A stretch of 64,000 bases of DNA from Trichuris trichiura (taxonomy: Eukaryota; Nematoda; Enoplea; Trichinellida; Trichuridae): positions 372,001 through 436,000 of the forward strand of contig JBAJFE010000032.1 in assembly GCA_037903355.1 (NCBI GenBank), in the 5' to 3' direction. The notes below the pieces were generated by a model that saw only the letters and a list, made by a program, of their open reading frames with translations, did not search any database and was not told where the DNA came from. Of the stretch, positions 1 to 11,699 are shown piece after piece. Every line of letters starts with the position of its first letter. Position 1 is the first letter of the stretch. Both the position numbers and the translations under genes were made by a program.

Positions 1-3000
1 TGATAAGGCATCTGTTTAGTTTAATTTTACAAACTCGAAAATTGGCAATACATAATCGTATGACTATTCAACATAAAATGCGATAAATGAAAACAAGAGA
101 AAACGCATAACAAGAATTGAATTCGATTTTCTGTTTCATTTGCACAACCAACAGGTTCTACTTTTTTACTAAAGAAGTAACTTTTCAGCACATAAAAGTA
201 CCTTACGAGACCATACCTCAAAAGAGACATTTTTAAGGCAAAAAGTAAAAAATAGCTATTCATCGTCTGACAGACTCTTTTACGTTGAATACGAAAAACG
301 TTCGCTGTGATAAAAGCAAAACCAACAACATGAACAATCCTATTCATGTAAGCTGTAAGCACAGCTTACACAATGATTGAAAGGTGGTGGCAGTTTCACC
401 GACACGTCATCATTGCATTGCAATCAAAGTGGCAAAACTGGTTTGCATGAATGTATTGTGAAGGATGTCTACAGCCGTTGTAGTCCGCTATTGCAATAAG
501 CTACGCAGCAGTGAAGTTGTTCAACGATCCTCTTCCGGTCGCTTTCCTTCATAGTCAGTTCACATGCAAATAATGCAAACACGTCATCATTTCAACTCAA
601 GAAATACAACCTGATTTTGTATGACCTGCAATACCGGTTTTAAAAGCGTATATAATATCATTAGCGCTTTCCAGATTTCCGCGCACCTCATATGGTCAGT
701 TAAACACTCCCCAAACTGTACAACTATTTGAGCAAGACGGATTTATAGCACATAAATGCTAAACACGCCTTAGTTAAGGGACAAAATATGTATTTATTCA
801 AGAATAGCAATAACATGTCATTTTGTAATCTTTATTTTGCAGAACACCTTCATGGGCATCAGTGTAGTTCATTCATTCTTGCCTACGATAGGTAATGCAG
901 AATGACGGTTGAAAGCTAAATCGTTAGGGATGCACAAAATAAGAACATTCATTCTCACAGACACATTTCGTCTTATTGTGTATGTTTATTAGGCTTTGAT
1001 GATGATCAAAAGCAAATGCTGACACAACATAAGCAATAGAGGAAAAAGAAACACGAAATTATTGTCACCACAGTCTTCTCAGAGAGTCAATGACCTAAAG
1101 TCCCATATTTTCAATGACAGCTGCGTTGAAATGATGAGCTGCACTGGTTTTTCATATTTCGATGTCTTCATATCGTTGTGAGAATTGAAGTGATCAGTTG
1201 CTTTTTTTTCATTTATAGTTCGTAAAGGCACTTCGGTTCTTTGCTTACCAAAGAAAATCTCAATCAATAATGCTACAAATGAAACACCAAAATTGATCCA
1301 CTGCAGGTCGTCAAATATGCAGATTAGAATGTCGTTCAACGTCGTCAACCTTCCACGCAACAGGGGCCGCGAAAAACAAAATGTGGAGTCAGCATACATA
1401 TCTTACGTAGCACACACTTGAGCAAGTTGCATTGGCCTTCTTGGTTACTATCTTCCACATCCAACCGTGATACGTTTTAGGGTGCGACAAGTGCTGTGTT
1501 AGACTTATGCTATGGCTAAGCTCACGGTTCTCCATCAGCTACACTTGTCTGCCTATTTATTAAGCGACGGACGGTAATATCTTCAGCATAAGTCACTGCA
1601 CGGAAGGAAATTCGTGCTTCTTTCCTTCGGTTGCTCTGTTCATGTAGCCTGCTATCATTTTGGCCGCAGCAGATCGTCATATCTTTTCAGGCGTTTAAAG
1701 TGCCTTAACATACCAGCAAAGACGTCTGAGCCTTTCATCTTTGAATATCTTTTCTGCTGGGCGCTGATATGTTCACTGTCAGTTACTCAGCTTAGTGAAC
1801 TGATTTGATCATTTTTTAGTTTGTTCCTTTCATAAATTGCCAATATCATTCGGACGTAGGGAACGCTGAAGAGGTTTCTGTCACTCGAATATCATTCATG
1901 GCGAACTGGTGCGGAAAAAAAGCTCGCATTTTTACCACTGTTCGCTCGGGAGAGTAATATCGCTGTTTTTCTTGTGATTTTCACAATGACAGCGTCCTGT
2001 TAACATTCCGCAGACAAACGACATGCATTCAAAATGTTGCCACTGTTCACGACGCACTAGTCTTTTGTCAATAAAGAGAGGTTAGATATTTCAGCCTCCT
2101 GTTGCGTATCGCATTGATCAGCAATGGTTCCTCATATTTTTTACCACTGATATCTTAATATCTTAATGCAAACTGGTTCAATGCGGTTAGTTTGCCCAAA
2201 ACTTCAAAGGCTTGGCGAAACGACCACAGTTGTTTGGTCGTCAAAAATCTCAGTCAGTATTACCGTGCACGTATAACCAGAACTGGCTGACTATAAGACA
2301 CCAAATGCGCAGGATAGAATGTTGTCAGGCTTCTTGCTTCTTCAAACGCATCAGCTGCTGCGCAAGATACTGTACGGAGCCAACGCGGACATCCTCATTA
2401 AGTACTGCACACTTGAGCAAGTTGCGTTGGCCCCCATAGGTTGCTTTCCTTTTCATCTGACCTTGATATGCTTTAGGGTGCGACAGGTGCTGTTCTAGGC
2501 ATACACTATGGAACAGCTTATGGTTCCCTGTCAGCTACACCTGCTGGACTGTCCATTAAGCGATTCACCGTATATCGTTAGGACTGCTCTATCAACAGAA
2601 GAAAATCTGTGGCTCTTTCTTTCGGTTGTCTCATTGGTGCAGCCAACTGCCATATGGGCTGCAGAAAACCTTTATATGGTTCCAGCCATTTAACGAGCCA
2701 TAATACACTAACAGAAACATCTGACCTTGTCTTTGTCATTTCGCTCGCTTAAATATCATCTGAGGTGGGCACTGACAAGCTCAAGGCTGGGTGCTCAGGA
2801 AAGCAAATCGGTAGGTTACTTGCACGGGTCCCCAATATCATTCGCGAGATAAAGAGCACTGAAGGGGCTTCTGCTACTTGAATATCTTTCATGACGAACT
2901 GCTGCACGAAGGTGGTTGTATAATATTGTTGCAACCGTTCGCTCAGCAGAGTAATGTCGCTCTCCCTTTCTCGCAGAAATCCTATTTGTCTTGTAAGCGT

Positions 3001-3300
3001 CTAATGCTAGGAGAGCACTCACAATTTTTCAGCTGTTCAAGACGCACCAGTATGTTGCAAATAAAGGCTTCTTTTGTTTCTTCTTGCCCAGACGCTCTGA
3101 CTGGTTGCCGGTAGCATTGATCAGCAATAATTCTTCATATCTTTAACCGCTGATATCATAATATTTTAGTGAGAATTGAAATGACGCTCATTTGGCCTTC
3201 TTGTCTTTTCCTTTCGTTTGCGCTACCCCTATATCATTCGACGGCAAGCGGAGCACGTTAGAATTTCCTACCACTCCTCATGCCGGTGTGCTATATGAGC
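1..3300. repeat. Left arm of a giant inverted repeat
   Basis: This stretch is matched in reverse complement by about 24800-28747. Position 1 (TGATAAGGCAT) pairs with the end of the right arm at 28747. The match can be followed by eye through 360-780, the 960-1060 block, the GGGTGCGACA block near 1480, and the cluster CTTGTCTTTTCCTTTCGTTTGCG near 3205, which pairs with about 24920-24945. The arm has about 990 bp of internal tandem duplication (1420 onward and 2410 onward). It has no convincing coding content; the short reading frames here are interrupted in the matching right arm. The repeat may extend left of the window. It could be one composite element or two separate copies of a repeat of about 3.5 kb in opposite orientation. 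Confidence 0.8.
1420..3180. repeat. Two diverged tandem units of about 990 bp
   Basis: Both units begin with ACTTGAGCAAGTTGC (about 1420 and 2411). Both continue with TTTAGGGTGCGACA, a Cys/Leu-rich pseudo-coding stretch, an AATATCATTC block (about 1845 and 2830) and a TGATCAGCAAT block (about 2114 and 3119). A weak partial third unit may start near 3225. The right inverted arm shows the same motifs once, so the duplication is confined to the left arm or was lost on the right. Confidence 0.65.
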
Positions 3301-5332
3301 ATAGAAAGCTGAAATTCCCATCTTTTACAATTAAACCATGGGTCGGACTAAGGCGCTCCTTGACGGAAGCGTTTATCCCTCATTCTTCTCACGTCTGGAG
3401 CCGGTGTTTTCAGGGAGGTAGATACAGTTCATATTGCACTCGAGATATCGTATTTGAACAAAAAAATATGATGGCAGCGCTCGAAAGGCTTCATGTTTTT
3501 GAACGTGTCTTCGTCCATAAATATCTTTCGCGTGATAATTGACCCATTTCCTGTTTCCAAACGCTGGACGCAGATTGACATCATGCAGATTGCGACTGGC
3601 TTACGTTGAGACAATCCTGATGAACATGCAGCTGCAATTATGCTTAGTCATTTCTTTCAGCACCTGGTGACGTAGTAGGAGCTTCCACTTGTTCAAAAGC
3701 ATTTATGGTGCTGGCTTTGCCTCAGGCAGAATTGATATCGTTGTATGCTCCTAGCGTTAGCAATCAACATCGAATGGAAAAGAGCACCTATGCTGACTGG
3801 GTTGAGCCACAGATCAGCAACGAACAAGTTAGCCGCAACGTTTCATACAGCACCAGTAGAAGAGTCTTATTTTCGCAGTTTAGAGTCCGTAACGTTCCAC
3901 TCGTTATGCTCATAGGAAATTTGCAACTGACACCATGCCGTTCAGATAATGGTCCAACATTTGAATTACCGGCGTCTTCTTTTACTATGGAAGCTAGGTG
4001 CTTCAATTCTCGTGGCATAGAAGGATAATTCAATGTGTTAAGCAAGAGACTTCAGCATTCTAACCATCCATTTCACTTAGCGTATGAACTCCAAGCTGCA
4101 ACGTTACATGCTGCTCTGTTTCTTTATCCGCATGCTCTCACAATGGTGGGCAAACTGGCGCCTCTGGACGTTTCCTGTCATGACAGCACGAGAGAACAGC
4201 ATTCTTGAATCACACCTTTATCCCGTTGCCAGCTTACCTAAAGCACTCCATAGCCAGTCAAAACTTTCACTGTCTGCAACGTCAGCTTATGGTAATCAGC
4301 TGATGCACTAGTCTTGGCCAAAATGGCCCTCTCGTTCAGCAATCTGAATAGCAACATTCCTTCCACACCTTGTGACCTCTTCTTTACTCGATCATTATTT
4401 GAAAACAGCAAGACGCTATGACCCATCTACGTTGTTCTTTATCATTGAAATTCCGCCAAAACAGAGTACGGGTATTAATCAATCACAGCGCTGCACAGCA
4501 TGGCTAACCATTAGCTTGGAAAATTTTAACCAAAAAAAGCTGCAATTTCTTGGACTGTATATAAAGTTTAGAGTTGACAAGAAGGCAACAGGTTCACCTT
4601 ACCTGCACACTACTAAGCTTAAAGAAGCAGATCTTATGGGTGCAATGCTTTACAGCGTGGAACCGATAAAGATACTTGAAAACTCGCAGTAAGCTTATGT
4701 TCAAATCATTCCAGCCGATTCTATCCAATGCCGCGCGCAGGAATTTGCAGACTGCGTCAGCTGGAATAGAATGACAAATTAGAACTTGCAAACAATAATG
4801 TCAACAATTGTACCATTACCTGACAAAACATGATGCGTACAAGGGTTATCTCATTCCTGAACGATACAATGTACGGGAGAGTCCTTTCAGAATCATCTGC
4901 TTGCATTACGAGCGACAATGCTTCATGCTAAATCATGGACATTCAAGTGGCTGCCAGAAGAGCAGATATAATCTTTATTGTTTATATCTGCCGCTTTGCG
5001 GCTTGATTTTTTTCACTATCCTGAGCAGTTGTCTAAGTGTGTCATAACAGCCGACATAACCCCATGCCGCCTTTGCTACCAAGATTATCTCTCCTAGCTG
5101 ATGAATATTTATTCATATTCACGTTCAACTACTTGATACAGTTAACCTATGACCTGACCGGCGTCAAGCTGAACGTGGCGTCAAACTAATGACGACGTCA
5201 AACTTAACACGGTGGTAAATTAAATAGTACCGGCTATACGTAATTTTAAAGCGTACTTTTAAAGTGAATAATCACCTACCTACTTGCTTTCAAGAGTAAC
5301 GACGGTGCGTACAACCATTTTTCTTATCAGTA
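3301..5332. other. Non-coding stretch upstream of the TRPC gene
   Basis: No recognisable gene. Open frames of 60-107 codons are present but show no homology or codon signal I can recognise. A small inverted repeat, GCAGATATA (4962-4970) with TATATCTGC (4983-4991), is followed at once by the mini-hairpin CCGCTTTGCGG. Any promoter of the channel gene should lie in the A/T-rich 300 bp before 5333, but no clear core element can be called. Confidence 0.5.
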
Positions 5333-7564
5333 ATGAGCTCAAGAGGCTCTAAACGGAACGATCGGCGTACGTCCTCAGCGGCAGAAATATTCCCTGCCAT
5401 CGACAACGATGACTTCACACGCGTGAAAAAATGCATTGCCAGCAGCGCGGAAGCTCTGTTCATTTTGAACAAAATGAAGCTTACAGCGCTAGAGTATTCT
5501 GTTATACTTAAAAAGGAAGCAATGGTGGAACTGATTTGCAGCTACGAAGCCGTAAATGTCCGAGATTCTATACTTTTCGCCGTTCAGGTGAAACATCAAA
5601 AAATTCTTAAGATATTATTGCAAAGATTTCCCGGAATTGATCAAGGCACAAAGAATTCAAATTACTTTCCACCCTACTTGACTCCGATTGTATTAGCTGC
5701 TATTACGGAAAATGGTGTGGCGTATGAGGAGCTTCTGGACGCTGGACATGTGGTCAACCATTTAACTGTTCCACGTTGCCCATGTGATCAATGTATCAGT
5801 AAAGGCGAAGATGATGACGAAGACATTATCGAAGACTTAACGACTGAACTTGATTCATTTCGTTTTCATGCAAGCGAAGCAGCCTTGCTAGAAGACCGAG
5901 CCGAGCCGGTATCAGACATGTTCATTCTGTGCCAAGAGTTAGAAAAGGCTCGCCAGCGTAATTCAAGCCGCGCCTTTGCGTACGAGGCACTGATGGAAAA
6001 AGTAAAAAAGTTTGTGGCTAAATTTCCAGCCTACTGCGAAACGTCGGACCAAGTTCTTCGTTTACTGAAAAGAACCCAAGGCTCAAAGATGGAGCATGTC
6101 ATATCGCTTCCGCTATTCGAGCTAGCTGTCCAAACGGAACAAAAGTATTTTCTCGCCGAACGTAACTGCTTCATAGTACTGCAGAAACACTGGATGGGCA
6201 CTTGGAGCGACTGGCAGGTAGCACCGTTGGTGATTCGTATAATGCGAATCGCCAGTTTTTCGATTTTCCATCCGTTCACCATCATTGGCAACGTACGTAT
6301 CAAAGGACTTGTGGATTTTAACTTTAATCCATGTGCTAAATATTTAAGCACTCTTTCGTCGTATTTGTGCTTTCTCCTTGCTCTTAACCTGGTAGCTTGC
6401 CGAGGGAAGCACGACTGGCGAAGTTTGCCTGATGATCACTTGAAGTTTAGTTTACTGATTTATGTGCTCCTATACGCTTTAGGTTCATTGACCATTTCTC
6501 TGACTGAACTGTACAGATTAGGTTATGGCACGTTTTCTAGCTCCTGGTGGCGGTGCTACGACCTTTTTCAAGGCATTCTGTTTCTTGCCTTTTTCAACGG
6601 CTTCATGATCAACTTTTTGGATCCAAGCCAAGTTGCCCAATTGGAAACGAATAAACAAATATGGTCTGGTGAACATTCTGAAATTATTCTGGAGATCTTG
6701 TTTGCCGTCATACTTGTCTGCTCATGTTTCCGTTTGTTTTACTTTCTCCAGCTGAATCCATACATCGGTCCATTAATGGTGACAATATCGCGATCGGTCA
6801 CATGCCTTATCCGCTACCTTGTGATTTACTTTGTCTGCATCATGGCCTTTGCCATTGGGTTAAACTTTCTGTATGAACACTACAAGTACAACGTGATGGA
6901 AAGAGGCACGGAAACAATCGTTCAAAGTGATTATATGACGAGCATTAGGAATGCAATCAGGTATTTGTATTGGGCCTGGTATGGCTACATGCATCCGACC
7001 TTTAAGCTTCACGTAGTAGTTGGTAATGCAGGTCCTGACAAGAATCCAGTGGAACATGGTATCATTCAATGGATGGGCAACCTAATTGCAGGCATCTATC
7101 ACTTGCTAGTGGTCATTTCACTGCTCCATCTCATGACTTCAATGATGGCCGTTGAAATATCCGACTATGAAAGCACGTCGACTACTGACTATCGATTCCA
7201 ATGTTGCAAAGTGTGGATAGACTACTTTAATGATTGCCGGACGTACCCGCCGCCTTTTTGCCTCTTTGTTTTCATCTATAACGGTACAGCCATTTTAACC
7301 CGCTATTTCTTTGCCGGGTCGAAGCCCAGAGAGCGGATTTCCATCTGGAGTAGAAAATATGATCTTCCAGTTGAAGATGAAGAGGAGACTGAACGTCACG
7401 AAGACCTCATTAGAATACTGGTGAAAAGAATACGATCAGAACAAATATATGACCTCATACCTCCGGAAGTGCGTGAGGCATGCTCAGGAGAAAAGAACGA
7501 ATCACTATGGCCGCCACAGCAGCAAGATTCCCTTGGCCTAAGGAAAGCTGCATTCTTAAAGTAA
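5333..7564 (+). CDS. TRPC-type (short transient receptor potential) cation channel, intronless
   Basis: A single uninterrupted frame of 743 residues encodes a plasma-membrane cation channel subunit of the TRPC class. Residues 20-150 are ankyrin-like helices ending in a His-Cys cluster (H143, C149, C151, C154) that corresponds to the cytosolic zinc site of TRPC channels, with slightly longer spacing. The TRP_2 linker follows (about 190-290), with the ERNCFIVLQKHW segment matching the family QPNCQQLLASRW region. Membrane segments occupy about 300-610. The S5 start IGPLMVTISRSV and the sequence VIYFVCIMAFAIGLNFLYEHY are strongly TRPC-like. The pore region is atypical (LYWAWYGYMHP near 545). The TRP box, EWKFAR in the family, is DYRFQC here (about 619), followed by a conserved YPPPF. 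The C-terminal tail is short and acidic/basic. The start is the first in-frame ATG. Lack of introns contrasts with the intron-rich genes at 33-52 kb and suggests retroposition or intron loss. It lies inside the giant inverted repeat. Confidence 0.88.
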   Translation: MSSRGSKRNDRRTSSAAEIFPAIDNDDFTRVKKCIASSAEALFILNKMKLTALEYSVILKKEAMVELICSYEAVNVRDSILFAVQVKHQKILKILLQRFPGIDQGTKNSNYFPPYLTPIVLAAITENGVAYEELLDAGHVVNHLTVPRCPCDQCISKGEDDDEDIIEDLTTELDSFRFHASEAALLEDRAEPVSDMFILCQELEKARQRNSSRAFAYEALMEKVKKFVAKFPAYCETSDQVLRLLKRTQGSKMEHVISLPLFELAVQTEQKYFLAERNCFIVLQKHWMGTWSDWQVAPLVIRIMRIASFSIFHPFTIIGNVRIKGLVDFNFNPCAKYLSTLSSYLCFLLALNLVACRGKHDWRSLPDDHLKFSLLIYVLLYALGSLTISLTELYRLGYGTFSSSWWRCYDLFQGILFLAFFNGFMINFLDPSQVAQLETNKQIWSGEHSEIILEILFAVILVCSCFRLFYFLQLNPYIGPLMVTISRSVTCLIRYLVIYFVCIMAFAIGLNFLYEHYKYNVMERGTETIVQSDYMTSIRNAIRYLYWAWYGYMHPTFKLHVVVGNAGPDKNPVEHGIIQWMGNLIAGIYHLLVVISLLHLMTSMMAVEISDYESTSTTDYRFQCCKVWIDYFNDCRTYPPPFCLFVFIYNGTAILTRYFFAGSKPRERISIWSRKYDLPVEDEEETERHEDLIRILVKRIRSEQIYDLIPPEVREACSGEKNESLWPPQQQDSLGLRKAAFLK

Positions 7565-7707
7565 TCCTTTTAACCAGCGTGCAGTGAGCGCTATCCTTAA
7601 ACGTTATGGAATGCGAAAAAACGCATCAGCGAGCAAAGATATTCACTAGATGCACTGTAGAACAAAAGCGAAATGTTATCGTTCAAGTCATAAATTGCTG
7701 TCCAAAA

Positions 7708-7713
7708 AATAAA
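7708..7713 (+). promoter_or_regulatory. Poly(A) signal AATAAA of the TRPC gene
   Basis: A canonical AATAAA lies about 145 bp after the TRPC stop codon. A hairpin element has inserted about 27 bp downstream of it, with its target duplication starting at 7725. The cleavage/GU-rich zone may therefore be supplied by the insertion. Confidence 0.55.
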
Positions 7714-7739
7714 TGCTTTTCGACAAACACTGCTCAGTT

Positions 7740-8022
7740 CCTTTTTCTTTCTTTTCTTCTTTTTTCTTTGTTCGCTTTTCTTCTTTCTTCTTTTTATGTT
7801 TTTATCTTTTTTTCTTCTTTTTTCTCGCTTTTTGGTGCCTGCGAAACACCTCATTTGTTTCTTTTTTCTTTCTTCTTAACGGGTTTTTTAAATTGTATTC
7901 TGAAATTTTCGCGGGATTTTTACGTTAACGGTTTTTTTAAAATAAACGTTTAACCAAAAACGGGTTAAAAAATCCCGCGAAAATTTCAAAATAAAATTTA
8001 AAAAACCCGTTACGAAGAAAGA
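7740..8022. mobile_element. Short fold-back insertion with 15-bp target duplication
   Basis: The 15-bp direct repeat AAACACTGCTCAGTT (7725-7739 and 8023-8037) brackets a segment with two parts. The first is a pyrimidine-only-like tract of about 130 nt (7740-7870, CTTTTCTTC-type). The second is an imperfect palindrome: TTAACGGGTTTTTTAAA and TTTTCGCGGGATTTTT pair with AAAAATCCCGCGAAAATTT and TTTAAAAAACCCGTTACG near 7965-8015. The 3' end CCCGTTACGAAGAA is shared with the insertion at 38776-38982. Target duplications of this length fit target-primed reverse transcription of Penelope-like or other non-LTR elements, not cut-and-paste transposons. No protein is encoded. Confidence 0.7.
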
Positions 8023-8037
8023 AAACACTGCTCAGTT

Positions 8038-11000
8038 GCTCTTTCATTAAGTTCACCATAGAATTCCGAAAGATAAAGATCCTGAATCACGGAACTTGAC
8101 TGCTTTCTCCTGTTTCACACAGGTGCTATACGCCACCTAAGCTTAAACCAGAAACGGAGTACAAAGGCGTTTATACAGGCTCTACACATAGGTTCAGGCT
8201 TATATTGCATATAACAATTGTGACAAACGGTATGAACTGCATGGCAGTCAAGTTTAGTGTTTCGGTACTTTTGTTTTCTGGATTTTGAGTCGTGCCATCA
8301 TTCGTCGTTTTTCGTCTATAACAAATCCAAATACCCTTTGTTCAAGCTTTCATCCGCAGCGTGGCTATTCGAAGTGGACTACCAAAATATACCAAAGTCC
8401 ATCCGCAGTAATTCTGTTTAGCAGCTATGCTTTGTTGAGCAGCGAATTTTTGACTGATTTTACTTCCGGATTACAAGGAATGCTTCTGTCTGAAATTTGC
8501 CATTCATAGGAAGCACAAGGGGGCAACATAACATTCGCGGAAGGTTCAAAGTAGCATTTACGCTTGTGACCGTGGATGGAGTCGACGGACAACAGGATAA
8601 AAACAGCAAGTTACTGTTGTTTAATCGAAGAGTACAATGACTGGCCCAAATGGCCTAATGATCTCTTGGCCAAGTCAGCAAACATGACATTTCGCGGCTA
8701 ACTAGCGCAGCTTAACTTTTTAACTGAAACAAAAAAATTATATAGGCTCCATATTACAACTGCAGCGCGGAAATGTAGGCTATCCAAACGACGAAAGTCG
8801 CGTCTCTGTTTCCATTGAATCAAGAACTTAGAACGTACCTGCATTTCATTAAGCCTGCCGATCTTTCCACAGTTTCGTCTTTGCTTGGAAAGATTGTTGT
8901 ACTACGAAGGCAGTAAAAGGTTTTTTAAGGCAGGCTTGCATTTCCGTGCCCCCAAACAATTAGATTGGCGTTTCGACCTGAAAGCGTTAGGGCAGAATTG
9001 GATCGTCCAATATGCTTAAGCGCGCTTAAAGAATGAGAAGATTTAGGGAATGCTTCCTCCGGTTTTAGAAGGATTGCATTAATCGAATTTAGTAAACTAG
9101 CCGCGCTGTCCTACCGTTGAAAGCTCACTCATTTTGGCTTGTTGCTTCTCAAAGTAGTCATTCATGTTTATTAACAACGCTTATGTGCATTTTTCCGACT
9201 GTGCATATTCTTTCATAATTGGAATAGTTTTCCACCAAGTAGTTATGTCTATTTTGAGTTTTAGAAAATTAAAATTCTCACTTGATACATAAGCTCTTGC
9301 TGTCTTTGGTGCGCTCTCTCTCTCAGTGTACAATCCGCCTCCTCGTTAATTCGTTCTACGGCAGAAGTTAAACGCTGTTGACGTGCTTGCGGGCTGATAA
9401 CATCGCACACGTTATGTGTTTTGGTTTTCTTTAGTTCAATTGTCCTTCTGTTCAGCCAAGCTAATGCCGTCCGCTACAAGTCCACCAGTCGAATACAGAT
9501 ATGATAATGAAGTAATACAGCTCCTATTGGGTATGATTTTAATTTTTAATATCGTAGTGCTCAATTTTAGATATACTTTCGTCTAAAAGCTCATCCTGCA
9601 ATGTCATTTCCAGAGAATCTCGCACGAATTCTGCTTAAGGAACGTTTCATTCGCACATGCCCAATGTCTTGTACAGGTGAGCTTTTAGAAGCCATTCTGT
9701 TGGAAAGCTCATTTTTCTTTTACTGTAAACATCTGACAACGGTTAATAACAACATTTTTAAACTTAAGAATTCACAGAAGCTGAGTCGATTCTGTAGATT
9801 GTGTATCTCAATGCAATATTTTCCCCTGCGGCTGTAGTATTTTCATCCTCAACTGGTTAAATTCCACATCGAATACAGTTCCTGTTTTCACGAGTTAAGA
9901 AACCATATATTCGTTGAATACTGCCAGAATTTAGCTGTTGCCAAACTTAGTTTCCATGAGTTCTACTTTTGTCGTAGAATAGCAGTTGCAGTGTATGATG
10001 AACTTATCTTTTATTCCCTTTTGACTGAAGGCGAACAAAAGGTCGTGTAGTCTTATCTTTCTCAGATTGTTGGGTCGCCCCTTTGTCGATAAATCTATGA
10101 GCTTAGGTTTCTTAATTGCATGTAACAACTGACTGAGCAGCGAACTTGTAGTTAAAACGCCCAACCTCATGGGTTCGTCAAGGAAACTACGACTGAAGAA
10201 AAGCTTGGAAAAAAATTATAAGACGTTTCTATTCACATTATATTTTAACTACTAGCCTTTTATTTATTATTTTTTAAAATTGTTATTATTACATTCACAT
10301 TACAAGACCTCCTTATTCACATTGTATTTTGCCCCGACTTTGCGAAGTTGATGCGTCGAGTCAGTTCTCTTTGTACAATTTAGTGGCGCATATGAAGAAG
10401 TATCTGTTTTTGCGGTCAGTCGTCGATATGTTCACAAAAGGAGATCGTCATAGCAGTGGAAACGCGGAGCAAATTGTGCGACAAAAAATGGGTCGAATTT
10501 CAATCTACATCAAAGCAAAGGATGAATTGATCCCTTTGAACTCGTACGGGTCGACGGACATTCTGACGATACACTCGAAATTTCGAAGTTTTCAATTAAC
10601 GTATCCATTAGAATTTTATTATTATTTTCACGAACAGGGTAGCCCCAGGGTTGCAGGACACAGTAGTCCTCCAAGTCCTTTGAGGATTAGCGGCTTAAGT
10701 TCTAGCTAATGTCGCTCTATTACTTATGAAGCTGTTCATTCTTTTGTTTTGGATTGGGAATAGGTTCTTTCGGTAGTCCCCTCATATTCCCTTTATTCGA
10801 TCGTCCTTTGGCTTTGGCGTTTTATGATAATGTCATTTGATTATGATTCATATTATCTTAATTACATTATCATTCCGTGTTCGAATTATTTCGCAGCATG
10901 CGCTTTTCTCAAACAAAAACAACATCGTATCGCAAATTCAGTAGTATATTAAAGTCCTACCATTGGCGAACTGAACTGCCGTAAAACAAAAGTCAAAGTG

Positions 11001-11699
11001 GGACGCGCAGTATATATATTTTGAAAACGTCACCTTTTAAGTTAACTTCACGCGGCAGTTACACGATGATATGTACATTATTCATTCAATGATAGTTTTA
11101 TAAGCGCATGTGGATTTTCAGATCTTACGTAACTTGAGTTACTACACGCATAACTTACATATAATGAACCTAATGAATGAATCATCCCAATGGCTAGTTA
11201 TTAATAGGTCACTTTCCATTCAGTAAAATTGCTTTATCAACATTTCTTTATTTACAATTTTCCTTTCCCGGAAGCTCATCGCTTAGGATTCTTCCGCAGG
11301 CTATACTGTAAGAATTCTTGCTCAAATCTTTTGCGTATTCTATATTGCAAAGAAAAACGTTTCACCATATGTTACGCAATAGAAGTAGCACTGTTTATAA
11401 TGTAAGCAGTTGTACCTGCGAATCCCCATTCCAGCTACTAGAGCTCCACGTGGAAACTGTTCCTCCTTCTACGTGCAGATTAGTAGCGATTTTAGGTTTG
11501 ATTAAATGATGGGATTTTTTCTTTTGACTGCTGAAGAATGATTTTGTTGTCCGTAGCCTTTGGGTCTACTATTGCCCGTTCATGCGCAGAGGAGAAAAAA
11601 GCTGAGGACGTGCGGTACAGTTTTGCGCAGCGCCTCACTTCAGTTTGCAAATTGTCCTCAAGAAAATTCCCACACCGACAAAACGCCATTGAAAGATAT
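8038..11699. other. Non-coding stretch, nothing recognised
   Basis: A/T-rich sequence with frames below 130 codons. The longest (10329-10709, plus) encodes no recognisable family and has no supporting splice or homology signal. A 29-nt near-repeat (AAGACNTNNTTATTCACAT...) occurs about 82 bp apart near 10218 and 10300. No RNA gene was recognised. Confidence 0.5.

Noticed and set aside
27..362. 111-codon minus-strand open frame at the window edge
   Set aside because: It lies in the inverted-repeat arm, and the matching right-arm sequence (about 28390-28720) is full of stops in the same frame, so there is no sign of coding constraint.
7606..7953. 115-codon and 71-codon frames rich in Phe/Leu/Ser downstream of the TRPC gene
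   Set aside because: They are the product of the pyrimidine-rich tract and hairpin of the insertion.
10329..10709. 126-codon plus-strand frame
   Set aside because: No recognisable family, no splice context and ordinary length for A/T-moderate DNA of this size.
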